From an uncultured Lachnospiraceae bacterium (GTDB lineage Bacteria > Bacillota > Clostridia > Lachnospirales > Lachnospiraceae): a DNA stretch of 14,947 nucleotides. Position numbers and translations under genes: made by a program. Location of the stretch: the NCBI GenBank assembly GCA_949051815.1, contig CARQVR010000075.1:1-14947 (forward strand), given 5' to 3'. Of this stretch, positions 1 through 7,585 are shown piece by piece. Under the pieces are notes generated by a model. That model was not told where the DNA came from and did not search any database. It was given only the letters and a program-made list of their open reading frames with translations. Position 1 is the stretch's first letter. Each line of letters begins with the position of its first letter.

Positions 1-1667
1 TCTGCTATTGCATCTAAAGGTACTTTCCCTTCACCTTCTCCAAATTCCACCGTAACACTAATGACACGATCTGGTGATTTGCGGGACAAAAGCACGATGG
101 TTTCCACCCCCGCTGTCCAGGGAAACTGATCAATAGCCACACACCTCTCAGCCTCATACCCTCTCGCCAGAAACACCTCCAGGTCTCTCGCCAGACTGCT
201 CGCCTTGCAGGAAATATACAGAATGTGCTCCACCCCGTAATCTATGATCTTTGTGAGCGCTTTCGGGTGCACGCCGTCTCTGGGCGGATCAAGAATGATT
301 ACATCCGGCTTCTCCGTAATCCCGTCCAGAACCTTCAGCACATCCCCAGCGATGAATTTACAATTATGTAAACCATTTAACTCCGCATTTTTTCGTGCTG
401 CCTCCACGGCTTCCTCCACGATCTCCACGCCGATCACCTGCTTTGCCACAGGCGCCATCAGTTGGGCAATGGTGCCTGTACCGCTGTAGAGGTCATACAC
501 AGTCTTACCCTGCACGGGTTCGCGCCTTTTTTCCTGTCCGGTTTTGTCTGCCGCCCCCTGCGCCGTTTCATCTGCCGCCTCACAAGGCGACGCTATATAG
601 TCCGAAATATATGCCCGCGCCGTGCTGTAGAGCAGTTCCGCTCCAAGGCTGTTGGTCTGGAAAAAGGAAAACAAAGAAATTTTAAAGCGCAGTCCCAGAA
701 TTTCTTCGTAAAAATAATCCCGTCCGTACAAAACCGTAGTCTCGTCGCTTTGCACCACATCCGCCGCAGAATCATTTCGCACATGCAGAATGCCCACGAT
801 TTTACCGTCGAGAGGCAGCGCCAGAAGCCGCCCGCTAAGGCCGTCCAATATCTCCCTCTCACTCCTGCATCCTTCGGATGTAATACTGTTTTCCTGCACA
901 CTCTGTCCTGCCGCGTCCGGTCCATTTATCCCACCATTTTCCTCCGGCTGACCAGACACAGCACTTGCCGGCGTCTTCTGTCCGGGCGTCTGCCCCGTAG
1001 TCACCAGCGCTGCCAGGATCTCTCCTGTTTTCGCAGCCCTGCGCACCACAAGATGCCGCAGGTAACCGACATGCCGCAGCCTGTGATAAAAAGTCACGTC
1101 CACGCCCTGTTCCTGCAATTCCAGAAAATAGTCCCTGACACATCGCAGAATTTTCCGGTAATCCTCCTCCACAATCTGGCAGTCTGTCACGGACACGATA
1201 TCGTAAAAACTTCCCCGTTTATGCATTCCAAGGGAAAGCGGCCCGTCTTTCACTTCATCCCCGAAAGTAAACTCCATCTTATTGCGATAGCCAAAAACAG
1301 CCGGAGACGCCTTGGCCGGCTCAAACCGGCATTCTCCCTCCTGCTTTTCCAACACGGGCGCAAGCAGCCGCCTCACCTGCCCCTCCTTGATTTTCAGACT
1401 TTCCCCGTAGGGAAAAGATAAATAGGTGCATCCGCCGCAGCTCCCGAAATGGGGGCAGGGACTCCCCGTCTCTAAAGGAGAGGGCTCGAGCACCTCCAAA
1501 AGCCGTCCTTCATATCTCCCGTTTCTCGCCTTATTGACGGCTGCCCGCACTCTCTGCCCCGGCAAGGCGTTTTTCACCGTACAGACACCCTCCCCGCAGA
1601 CTACAATCCCTTTGTTCGGGAAATCCATGCGCTCCACAATACCTTCTATGATCTGTCCTTTTTTCAT
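1..1667 (-). CDS. rlmD: 23S rRNA (uracil-5)-methyltransferase, RlmD/RumA type (partial, runs off left edge)
   Basis: SAM-dependent methylation of a uracil C5 in 23S rRNA. The 555 visible residues show a TRAM-like N-terminus (about 1-60), a [4Fe-4S] cluster site with C71, C77, C80 and a probable fourth ligand C163, the SAM motif YDLYSGTGT (391-399), DPPRDG (460-465), the catalytic cysteine C487 in ISCKASSLARDL (SCN is more usual than SCK) and the probable catalytic base E522 in GVETIVLL. The gene lacks a stop because the window ends. ATG at 1667 is chosen because GGAGGAT sits a few bases upstream; an in-frame ATG at 1679 is the alternative. Oddities: two hydrophilic insertions (about 223-272 and 358-388) rich in G, Q, E, A, and a continuation past the usual end after E522 (EFGEGEGKVPLDAIA), matching my memory of a clostridial C-terminal extension. 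RlmCD or TrmA specificity cannot be excluded. Confidence 0.93.
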   Translation of the reverse strand, partial: MKKGQIIEGIVERMDFPNKGIVVCGEGVCTVKNALPGQRVRAAVNKARNGRYEGRLLEVLEPSPLETGSPCPHFGSCGGCTYLSFPYGESLKIKEGQVRRLLAPVLEKQEGECRFEPAKASPAVFGYRNKMEFTFGDEVKDGPLSLGMHKRGSFYDIVSVTDCQIVEEDYRKILRCVRDYFLELQEQGVDVTFYHRLRHVGYLRHLVVRRAAKTGEILAALVTTGQTPGQKTPASAVSGQPEENGGINGPDAAGQSVQENSITSEGCRSEREILDGLSGRLLALPLDGKIVGILHVRNDSAADVVQSDETTVLYGRDYFYEEILGLRFKISLFSFFQTNSLGAELLYSTARAYISDYIASPCEAADETAQGAADKTGQEKRREPVQGKTVYDLYSGTGTIAQLMAPVAKQVIGVEIVEEAVEAARKNAELNGLHNCKFIAGDVLKVLDGITEKPDVIILDPPRDGVHPKALTKIIDYGVEHILYISCKASSLARDLEVFLARGYEAERCVAIDQFPWTAGVETIVLLSRKSPDRVISVTVEFGEGEGKVPLDAIA

Positions 1668-1681
1668 GCCATCCTCCATGT

Positions 1682-1786
1682 CAGAGCAGTTTGCGCCGCT
1701 CGCCGTAAGCCCCTACCAGCACCCCCCTCGTGCTGGCACGGTGGCTGCTTCCCGGGCCTTCCTGCTCTGCTTATCGCGCAAAAAAT
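1682..1786 (-). repeat. Inverted-repeat segment between terminator and rlmD; possible diverged relative of the element at 8602-8725
   Basis: Two perfect 8-bp arms, CAGAGCAG at 1682-1689 and CTGCTCTG at 1762-1769, enclose a 7-bp hairpin (CCAGCAC 1716-1722 with GTGCTGG 1730-1736). Read on the minus strand it begins directly after a terminator T-run with GCGCGATAAGCAGAG, close to CGCGCATAAGCAGAG at 8725-8711, which also directly follows a terminator T-run. The shared block is short and the rest is not obviously alike, so relatedness is an inference. The segment is the leader region of rlmD; I see no clear promoter for rlmD in it. Confidence 0.45.
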
Positions 1787-1820
1787 AACCGCCGGAAGAC
1801 GTGTTTTCGTCTCCCGCCGG
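1781..1820 (-). terminator. Rho-independent terminator of the small membrane-protein gene
   Basis: On the minus strand CCGGCGGGAGACG pairs with CGTCTTCCGGCGG (one mismatch, one G-T wobble) around an AAAACA loop, followed by TTATTTTTT. It lies 26 bases after the stop codon of the gene at 1847-2122. Confidence 0.85.
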
Positions 1821-1846
1821 CCCTCACAATCTCTTATAGAAAAACT

Positions 1847-2122
1847 TTACACGTCCGTGTCCTCGTCGTCATCCTCATCCTCGAAAAAGTCGTCGTCGAA
1901 ATCATCATCAAAATCGTCTTCAAAATCCTCCAGATAGTCAGGCGTCAGGTACCGGTACACGGCATATGCAATGGCAGCCACCGCCGCAATAGCACCGATC
2001 ACGGCAAATATCCATAAAATACTGTTTTTCTTCTCTTCCTCATGTCTCCTGCCGAAAAGCTCATTCACACCGGCATTGTCCATGATCTCATCCAGTTTAT
2101 TCAAAATCTCCTTCTTGCTCAT
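1847..2122 (-). CDS. Small single-pass membrane protein with highly acidic C-terminal tail
   Basis: A 91-residue protein I cannot assign to a named family. Residues 1-32 are charged and probably helical (MSKKEILNKLDEIMDNAG..., ending in HEEEKK), 33-60 form one hydrophobic transmembrane segment (SILWIFAVIGAIAAVAAIAY), and 61-91 are almost entirely D/E with spaced F residues (DDFDDDFDDDFFEDEDDD). The topology is probably a cytoplasmic N-terminus with an acidic tail outside, or the reverse; the sequence does not decide. It has its own promoter and a strong terminator, so it is monocistronic between pcrA and rlmD. The start is the only ATG in a suitable place, behind GAGAGGG. The reading frame and codon pattern support a real gene; the function is unknown. 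Confidence 0.8.
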   Translation of the reverse strand: MSKKEILNKLDEIMDNAGVNELFGRRHEEEKKNSILWIFAVIGAIAAVAAIAYAVYRYLTPDYLEDFEDDFDDDFDDDFFEDEDDDEDTDV

Positions 2123-2145
2123 CCTGTAGCCCTCTCTTTCCCTTC

Positions 2146-2175
2146 ATTATATCCGCACATGAATTCGCAATGCAA
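2146..2175 (-). promoter_or_regulatory. Promoter of the small membrane-protein gene
   Basis: On the minus strand TTGCAT (2175-2170), 18-bp spacer, consensus TATAAT (2151-2146), placing the transcription start near 2139, about 17 bases before the ATG. A second possible promoter upstream is an extended -10, TGGTATACT, with TATACT at 2213-2208. Confidence 0.7.
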
Positions 2176-2325
2176 ACTCGAAAAACTTACGGTTGCCATC
2201 GCGTATAGTATACCACGTCTTTTCAGATTTTACTATATCCGAATATCTTATTTTATGAAAATTTTGCAAATTCTGGTTATTTTTCAAACCGCGCATACAG
2301 TTCTGCAGGTGTCGGAACAAACGTT

Positions 2326-2349
2326 AAAATTCCCGCTTTGCGGCATTTT
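2326..2349 (-). terminator. Weak candidate terminator after pcrA
   Basis: On the minus strand AAAATGCCGC, loop AAA, then GCGGGAATTTT: a four-pair GC core extended by A-T pairs through a small internal loop, ending in TTTT. It lies about 22 bases after the pcrA stop. The stem is short, so termination is uncertain. Confidence 0.4.
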
Positions 2350-2370
2350 GTATGCATCAGTCGTTACCAT

Positions 2371-4734
2371 TCACAGCTTCTGCAGCTTCGCAAATCCCGC
2401 ATACATGATCTTCTGTCCTGCCTCGTCGAAAACCACCGTCACCTGACTGTCTCTGGGGCCTGGTTCTATCTTTAATACCGTACCCTCCCCGTAACGGGCG
2501 TGGCGTACCCTGTCGCCTTCCCCGTAACTGGTTTTTCCGAAAGCTGCCGCTTCCGGCTGGCCGGCCGGAACATTGCCCGCCCCAAAGGGATTGCCGCCCA
2601 CCGTAACCGGCGCTTTCCCCGCACCGCGTCTGATCGGCGCCGCGTAAGCCTTCTTTCTCTCTGTGTACGCGCTTGGCGCCGCCGCATATGGTTTGACCGG
2701 TTCCGTGTAGGATTTTGCCCCAGCTCCGTAAGGCTTCGCCCGCAAGCGGCTCCGCTCCTGCGAATCGTCCTCGTAGACTTCCTCCATCCTCCGCTTTACC
2801 GGCGCAGGCGTGCCATCCAGAAGCAGAGGCGGTATCTCCCGCACAAAGCGGCTGACAGGATTATACTGTGTCTCCCCTCTGGTCATGCGCTGTTTCGCAC
2901 AGGTGAGGGTCAGCTCCTCCTTCGCTCTGGTGATTCCCACATAGGCGAGCCGCCTCTCCTCCTCGATCTCCATGGGATCGTCCGAGGTGATGCTCATGTA
3001 ACCCGGAAACACACCGTCCTCCATGCCCGCCAGATAAACATGTGCAAACTCCAGTCCCTTGGCGCTGTGCAGGGTCATAAGAAGCACGCGGTCGCCGTCA
3101 CCGTCCACGCGGTCAATATCCGCCACCAGCGCCACCTCTTCCAGAAACCCGCTCAAAGCCGGCTCGTCGTTTTCCTCCTCATAGGCTACCACCTTGCTGA
3201 CCAGCTCTTCAATATTCTCCACACGGTCAGCCGCATCCTCCTCGTCGGACTCCTCCAGTTCTTTCAGGTACCCCGTAAGATCCAGCACATCCTTTACAAG
3301 CTCTTCCAGACTGTAAAACTCCTGCTTGCTGCGAAAACCCTGTATCATAGTCACAAAAGGTTTCAGCTTAGACGCGCTCCTGCCGATGGTCATGATCTGA
3401 TCCGCCTCTGTGAGCGCATCAAAAAAGCTGATATTTCTCTCGTCGGCATATTCCTGTACCCGCACAATGGTAGCCGCGCCGATGCCTCTTCTTGGCACGT
3501 TGATGATACGCTTTACCGCCACATCGTCCCTGCCGTTGTCAATGGTTTTCAGGTAAGCAAGCACATCCTTGATCTCCCTTCGGGAATAGAAGTTCGTGCC
3601 GCCCACCACGTCGTAGGGAATGCCTTCCATAATAAAGCGCTCTTCCAGAAGCCGGGCCTGCGCATTGGTGCGGTAAAGCACGGCGCATTCCCCGTAGGAA
3701 GCCCGTCCCTTTCTCTTCTTTCCGGCCACATCCGCAGCGATATATTCTGCCTCCTCATAAGCCGTGTCGAACTGCTTAAATCCGATGCGCGCCCCTTCCG
3801 CCTGATCTGTCCAAAGGGCCTTATCCTTACGGCTGGTGTTATTTTTGATCACCGCGTTGGCCGCGTCCAGAACGATCTGGGTAGAACGGTAATTCTGCTC
3901 CAGCTTGACCACAAAGGCATCCGGATAAACCTTCTCGAAATCCAGAATATTGCGGATATTCGCCCCTCTGAACTTATAGATCGACTGGTCATCGTCGCCC
4001 ACCACGCACAGATTCCTGTGCCGGTCCGCCAAAAGTCTGATCAGTTCGAACTGCGCGGTGTTGGTGTCCTGATATTCGTCCACCATGATATAGCGGAATC
4101 TGTCCTGATAGGAGGCAAGCACCTCAGCGTCCGCCTTGAAAAGCTCCACCGTTTTCATGATAAGGTCGTCAAAATCCAGCGCATTGTTCTTCTTTAAAGT
4201 TGCCTGATACTCCCGGTAAGCCTTGGCAATTTTGCCGCCGTTATAATCGAAACCGTTTTGCATCTCATATTCCTGCGGACCGATCAGCTCGTCCTTGGCG
4301 GAGGAAATGGCGCTCATAATCGTGCGCTCTTTCAGCATCTTCGTATCAATCTGCAACTTCTTGCAGACTTCCTTCATAATGCCCTTCTGGTCGTCGGTGT
4401 CGTAAATCGTGAAATGGTTGTCATACCCCAGCCTGTCAATGTAGCGGCGCAGAATCCGCACGCAGGTAGAGTGGAACGTGGACACCCAGATCTGCTCCGC
4501 GCCGAAGCCCACGATCTTGTCCACGCGTTCCCGCATTTCGCCCGCCGCCTTGTTGGTAAAGGTAATCGCCAGGATGTGATAGGGCGCCACACCCGCCCTG
4601 TCTATCAGGTATGCCACCCTATGCGTCAAAACTCTGGTCTTGCCGGAACCTGCGCCCGCCAGAATCAGCACAGGTCCCTCCGTCTGCATGACAGCCTGCC
4701 TCTGCCTCTCATTCAACGTATCGTATATACTCAT
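2371..4734 (-). CDS. pcrA: ATP-dependent DNA helicase PcrA/UvrD (superfamily 1A)
   Basis: A 3'-5' DNA helicase used in nucleotide excision repair, rolling-circle replication and clearing of stalled forks or RNA polymerase. The 787 residues show Walker A GAGSGKT (27-33), motif Ia ITFTNKAAGEM (57-67), motif II VDEYQDTN (218-225), motif III VVGDDDQSIYKFRGA (244-258), motif IV QNYRS (280-284), motif V LMTLHSAKGLEF and motif VI YVGITRAKEEL. The C-terminus (about 738-787, GDRVRHARYGEGTVL...) is the Tudor-like domain typical of PcrA/UvrD. Between core and Tudor domain lies a linker of repeated K-P/S-Y units rich in A and P. Length is near normal (B. subtilis PcrA about 740). The start follows GAGGG by 11 bases, a longish spacing. 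It lies downstream of the SPFH gene and the decayed zinc-ribbon gene and may be read with them. Confidence 0.97.
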   Translation of the reverse strand: MSIYDTLNERQRQAVMQTEGPVLILAGAGSGKTRVLTHRVAYLIDRAGVAPYHILAITFTNKAAGEMRERVDKIVGFGAEQIWVSTFHSTCVRILRRYIDRLGYDNHFTIYDTDDQKGIMKEVCKKLQIDTKMLKERTIMSAISSAKDELIGPQEYEMQNGFDYNGGKIAKAYREYQATLKKNNALDFDDLIMKTVELFKADAEVLASYQDRFRYIMVDEYQDTNTAQFELIRLLADRHRNLCVVGDDDQSIYKFRGANIRNILDFEKVYPDAFVVKLEQNYRSTQIVLDAANAVIKNNTSRKDKALWTDQAEGARIGFKQFDTAYEEAEYIAADVAGKKRKGRASYGECAVLYRTNAQARLLEERFIMEGIPYDVVGGTNFYSRREIKDVLAYLKTIDNGRDDVAVKRIINVPRRGIGAATIVRVQEYADERNISFFDALTEADQIMTIGRSASKLKPFVTMIQGFRSKQEFYSLEELVKDVLDLTGYLKELEESDEEDAADRVENIEELVSKVVAYEEENDEPALSGFLEEVALVADIDRVDGDGDRVLLMTLHSAKGLEFAHVYLAGMEDGVFPGYMSITSDDPMEIEEERRLAYVGITRAKEELTLTCAKQRMTRGETQYNPVSRFVREIPPLLLDGTPAPVKRRMEEVYEDDSQERSRLRAKPYGAGAKSYTEPVKPYAAAPSAYTERKKAYAAPIRRGAGKAPVTVGGNPFGAGNVPAGQPEAAAFGKTSYGEGDRVRHARYGEGTVLKIEPGPRDSQVTVVFDEAGQKIMYAGFAKLQKL

Positions 4735-4773
4735 ACTTTATATTGCCCTCAATTTCTCAATCTTTCCATAAGT

Positions 4774-5020
4774 TTATCCGGCTGTATATCTCTGTCTTTC
4801 CTCCATCCGGGAACATATCATGCACAATCCTGTCTCATCCACCGCCAGCAGCTGAAAATATCTTCTTAAAATAATTTCCCATGATAGAATGTTCACCGCC
4901 AATATGTTCCGGCATGTCCGGCTTATATCCACATCGGCGGCAGAGCGGACATATATTCAGCCATTTCTCTGCTTCCGGATAACTTTTGGCCTACCACTCA
5001 ATATCTCTTTTCAGACTCAT
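4774..5020 (-). pseudogene. Decayed small zinc-ribbon protein gene (in-frame TAG plus one-base frameshift)
   Basis: The gap between the SPFH gene and pcrA contains the remains of an 81-codon gene. The ATG at 5020 overlaps the SPFH stop as ATGA. Reading gives MSLKRDIEW, then TAG (4993-4991), then AKSYPEAEKWLNICPLC, RRCGYKPDMPEHIGGEH and SIMGNYFKKIF. At a TTTT run (about 4853-4858) the frame must drop one T, after which it reads QLLAVDETGLCMICSRM and EERQRYTAG, ending at TAA (4776-4774). The joined product has two CxxC pairs (C24/C27 and C66/C69), as in a small zinc ribbon. The 247-nt length is 82 codons plus one base, as expected for a single inserted base. I recognise no named family; partner or accessory of the SPFH protein is inferred from the start-stop overlap. 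Sequencing error or programmed recoding are alternatives. Confidence 0.75.
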
Positions 5021-5997
5021 AAAAGCTGTGTACCACAGTTTCCGCAGAATCTGGATCCCGTAGTCGGCGTACCGCAGTTGGGGCAGAACTTTGGCCCGTT
5101 TCCTCCCTGCGCCGCGGGCTGTCCCTGCATCTGAGGCGCCGCATTCTGGCCGCCCATATTCATCTGGTTCACCATCTGCTGGCCGATCGCCATACCCATC
5201 TGCAATCCTACCATATCGGAAGCCATGCCCGCACCGCTTCCGCCGCCCTTGCCGATGGAATCCGCCGCCGCCATCTGGGTGTACTTATTCATATCACCCA
5301 CCATGGACTGTGCCGCCGCCTTCTCCTGCATCTTCCGGATCTCTTCCGGATAGGAAAAGCTCTCAATCGTAAAGCCTGAAATCGCAATGCCGAGCGTCCT
5401 CATATCCGCATCCAGCTCACTCTCAATACCTTTGGCGATGTTTCTCGCATCCGCCTGCAGGTTGAACATATCCCTGCCCTCTTTGCTGATCCAGCTCATC
5501 AGGAGCTGATCAAGGCTTGCAATGATGCGCTCTTTCACATCTCCTACCGTATAGGTCTGTCTGATGCCCGCCAGCTTTTCAATCAGCACATCGTGGGCCG
5601 CCACTCTGCAATTGAACGCGCCGAAAGCGCGGATCGGCATACCGCCCGGAAGACCGGGAGCCGGCAGATTGATGGCATTTTTCGTGCCCCATTTCACCAT
5701 AAGCTCCTTGGTGTTGATGAAAAGCACCTCCGCCCGAAGCGGCGTACTGAAACCAAATTTAAAGCTTTTTAAAGTAGTAAGGAAGGGGATGATATCGGAC
5801 TCAATATCATAATCGCCGTCCTCCACGAAAATACCTTCCACCCTGCCGTTATACAGGAAAATCGCATCCTGCCCCGGACGGATAATCAGCCGGGAGCCTT
5901 TCTTGATCTCCTGATTCTGAAATTTATAAAATAATATGCCCGCGCCGTTCTCGTTCCACTCGATCACACTTGAAAACTGATTCTTTAAAAATCCCAT
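5017..5997 (-). CDS. SPFH-domain protein with C-terminal double-CxxC zinc ribbon (YdjI / 'virion core protein' family)
   Basis: A 326-residue SPFH (stomatin/prohibitin/flotillin-like) protein. Residues about 1-240 form the SPFH region (GSRLIIRPGQDAIFLYNGRV near the start, then FGAFNCRVAAHDVLIEKLAG) with a coiled helix around 210-250. A G/A/M/Q-rich linker follows (about 250-300, MGGQNAAPQMQGQPAAQGG). The end is a zinc ribbon with C305, C308, C318 and C321 (FCPNCG...FCGNCG). No transmembrane segment is visible, so membrane contact would be peripheral. In B. subtilis the related YdjI takes part in PspA-linked membrane stress handling; that role here is by analogy only. The start has an excellent site, GGAGGG, 5 bases before ATG. 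It begins 51 bases after the chemotaxis-receptor stop with no clear terminator between, and its own stop overlaps the ATG of the decayed zinc-ribbon gene. Confidence 0.9.
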   Translation of the reverse strand: MGFLKNQFSSVIEWNENGAGILFYKFQNQEIKKGSRLIIRPGQDAIFLYNGRVEGIFVEDGDYDIESDIIPFLTTLKSFKFGFSTPLRAEVLFINTKELMVKWGTKNAINLPAPGLPGGMPIRAFGAFNCRVAAHDVLIEKLAGIRQTYTVGDVKERIIASLDQLLMSWISKEGRDMFNLQADARNIAKGIESELDADMRTLGIAISGFTIESFSYPEEIRKMQEKAAAQSMVGDMNKYTQMAAADSIGKGGGSGAGMASDMVGLQMGMAIGQQMVNQMNMGGQNAAPQMQGQPAAQGGNGPKFCPNCGTPTTGSRFCGNCGTQLL

Positions 5998-6048
5998 TTT
6001 ACCCTCCGCTTTTCTTCTGCTTTACCTGTATTCAGGTTTCCTTATGTA

Positions 6049-7533
6049 TCAATTCCGGCTCTGGTTAAGCTGCATTGCCTGATCGCTTAAGCCATCCACC
6101 AGCCGGTCTACTTCTGACACGATCTTCGTATTGTTCTCGCTCACCCGGAATGTCTCCTGCGAATGCGCGGACACTTCCTGCATAATCGCCGAGATCGTCT
6201 GAATGCTCTCCACGATCACCCGGTTAGCCTCCGCCAGCTGTTTCACCGAGCCGTCCAGCCGCCTGCTCTGTTCATCCACCTGATCGGTGTCGGCCTCGAT
6301 CTTCTCAAAACTGTCGGCTGCCTGTACCGCGGATTCACTCTGTCTGCGGTTGCTCTCCTGCAATTCCTCCACTGTACCGGCAGCGGTTTTTAATTTCTCA
6401 GAAACGCTGCGGATCACGTCTGTGATATTCACCGTCGCACCCTGTGTCTGGTTCGCCAGATTGGATATCTCTGTCGCCACCACTGCAAATCCTCTGCCGG
6501 CCTCTCCCGCACGCGCCGCTTCAATGCTTGCATTTAAGGCGAGCAGGCTGGTCTGGCTGGCCACACTTGTAATCATATCTATAATGGTCTGCATGTTGGA
6601 AGTGTGCTCCGCCAGTTCCTTCATTTCCACCACTGCCTGCGTCGCCGCCTTCTCCGAATGCTCCATCTGTGTTGTCAGCGTCTGCAGGTTCTCCCTGCCA
6701 AGCTGCACACTGCCCTTCGTCTCCGTCATGTGCTGTGTAATTGCTCCCATCACATCCACCATCTGGCCGATATGGCTTTGAATCTCCTCTGTCTTTCCGA
6801 GCTGGTTCTGGATAGATTGCGCCGCCTCATTGGTACCGGTGGAAACTTCCTGCATGGCATTTCTCGTCTCCGATACCGCGCTTCCCATTTCACGCATCTG
6901 GTCAGCCACATCCAGAATGCCTTCGGACATCTGACCGGATATCCGCATCACCTTGTCAAGCAGGGCGGAAACATTTTCCTTCTCCTGATCCAGCTCCGCT
7001 AACTTAGCCGCATTGATCTTTGCCAGCGTCCTGGTGGACAGACTGAGAAAAACCGCCACCAGCAGAAGAAGTGCCATGCGGATTTCATAAGTCGCCATAT
7101 CCTCAGCCTTAATACCGCCGGACATACCCTGCCAGACCAGAAATACCAGATTGATGCCAACGCCTGCCCAGCCCACCCATGCACAGAGCTTCACGTCCGA
7201 ATAGAGAATGATCACCAGACAAAGTGGTATGATATAGGTAAAGGCAATCATATTAACCGTGGTAAATACTACAAAAAGATAAAAAAGACTGTACGTCACA
7301 CTTATCACATATTTCAGCCGCATATCCGCAGGCTGCCGTTTGTAGAGGAAAAATTCAACCGCCACCGGCAGAATCGCAATCAGCGAAAATACCACATAGT
7401 ATCCTATGGTTCTGCTGCCTTTGAGCACCTCGATCAGATAAGCAGCCTCCAGCACAGCCACAATCACGGTATGGCAGGCAATTGCCATCCTGTTCATCGC
7501 CCTCGCACCGTCAAACGTACTTTTGTTATCCAT
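6049..7533 (-). CDS. Methyl-accepting chemotaxis protein, six-TM N-terminus, no extracellular sensor domain
   Basis: A 494-residue chemoreceptor. Residues about 16-37, 43-64, 73-93, 96-113, 117-137 and 151-167 are hydrophobic and give about six transmembrane segments in the N-terminal third, with only short loops. There is no double-TM periplasmic sensor and no obvious HAMP domain. The rest is a long coiled-coil signalling region with the conserved hairpin tip around 315-360 (SQTSLLALNASIEAARAGEA and GRGFAVVATEISNLA). No CheR-docking pentapeptide is present at the C-terminus (LNQSRN). It should signal to CheA/CheW, or through a non-motility array; no che or flagellar genes are in the window. 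The start follows GGAGG by 7 bases and there is a good promoter upstream. It is probably the first gene of a unit with the SPFH protein. Confidence 0.93.
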   Translation of the reverse strand: MDNKSTFDGARAMNRMAIACHTVIVAVLEAAYLIEVLKGSRTIGYYVVFSLIAILPVAVEFFLYKRQPADMRLKYVISVTYSLFYLFVVFTTVNMIAFTYIIPLCLVIILYSDVKLCAWVGWAGVGINLVFLVWQGMSGGIKAEDMATYEIRMALLLLVAVFLSLSTRTLAKINAAKLAELDQEKENVSALLDKVMRISGQMSEGILDVADQMREMGSAVSETRNAMQEVSTGTNEAAQSIQNQLGKTEEIQSHIGQMVDVMGAITQHMTETKGSVQLGRENLQTLTTQMEHSEKAATQAVVEMKELAEHTSNMQTIIDMITSVASQTSLLALNASIEAARAGEAGRGFAVVATEISNLANQTQGATVNITDVIRSVSEKLKTAAGTVEELQESNRRQSESAVQAADSFEKIEADTDQVDEQSRRLDGSVKQLAEANRVIVESIQTISAIMQEVSAHSQETFRVSENNTKIVSEVDRLVDGLSDQAMQLNQSRN

Positions 7534-7585
7534 ATCCAGTCCTCCTTTTTCATCAATAATATAATGAAAAACAAAATTATGGTCT

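Noticed and set aside
462..1421. Plus-strand open frame of 319 codons
   Set aside because: Antisense to rlmD, which has a full set of catalytic and Fe-S motifs in the opposite strand; no recognisable domain.
2500..4197. Long plus-strand open frame (565 codons) opposite pcrA
   Set aside because: Entirely antisense to a clear helicase gene with all motifs; no ribosome site, and its composition (rich in H, R, L) is typical of a shadow frame.
4991..4993. TAG in the zinc-ribbon remnant as a pyrrolysine codon
   Set aside because: A frameshift further down already breaks the gene, and no pyl genes or PYLIS-like context are visible; nonsense mutation is simpler.
5998..6048. ACCTG-AATA-CAGGT hairpin between receptor and SPFH genes as a terminator
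   Set aside because: Only 5 bp and followed by AAAGC rather than a T-run on the transcribed strand.
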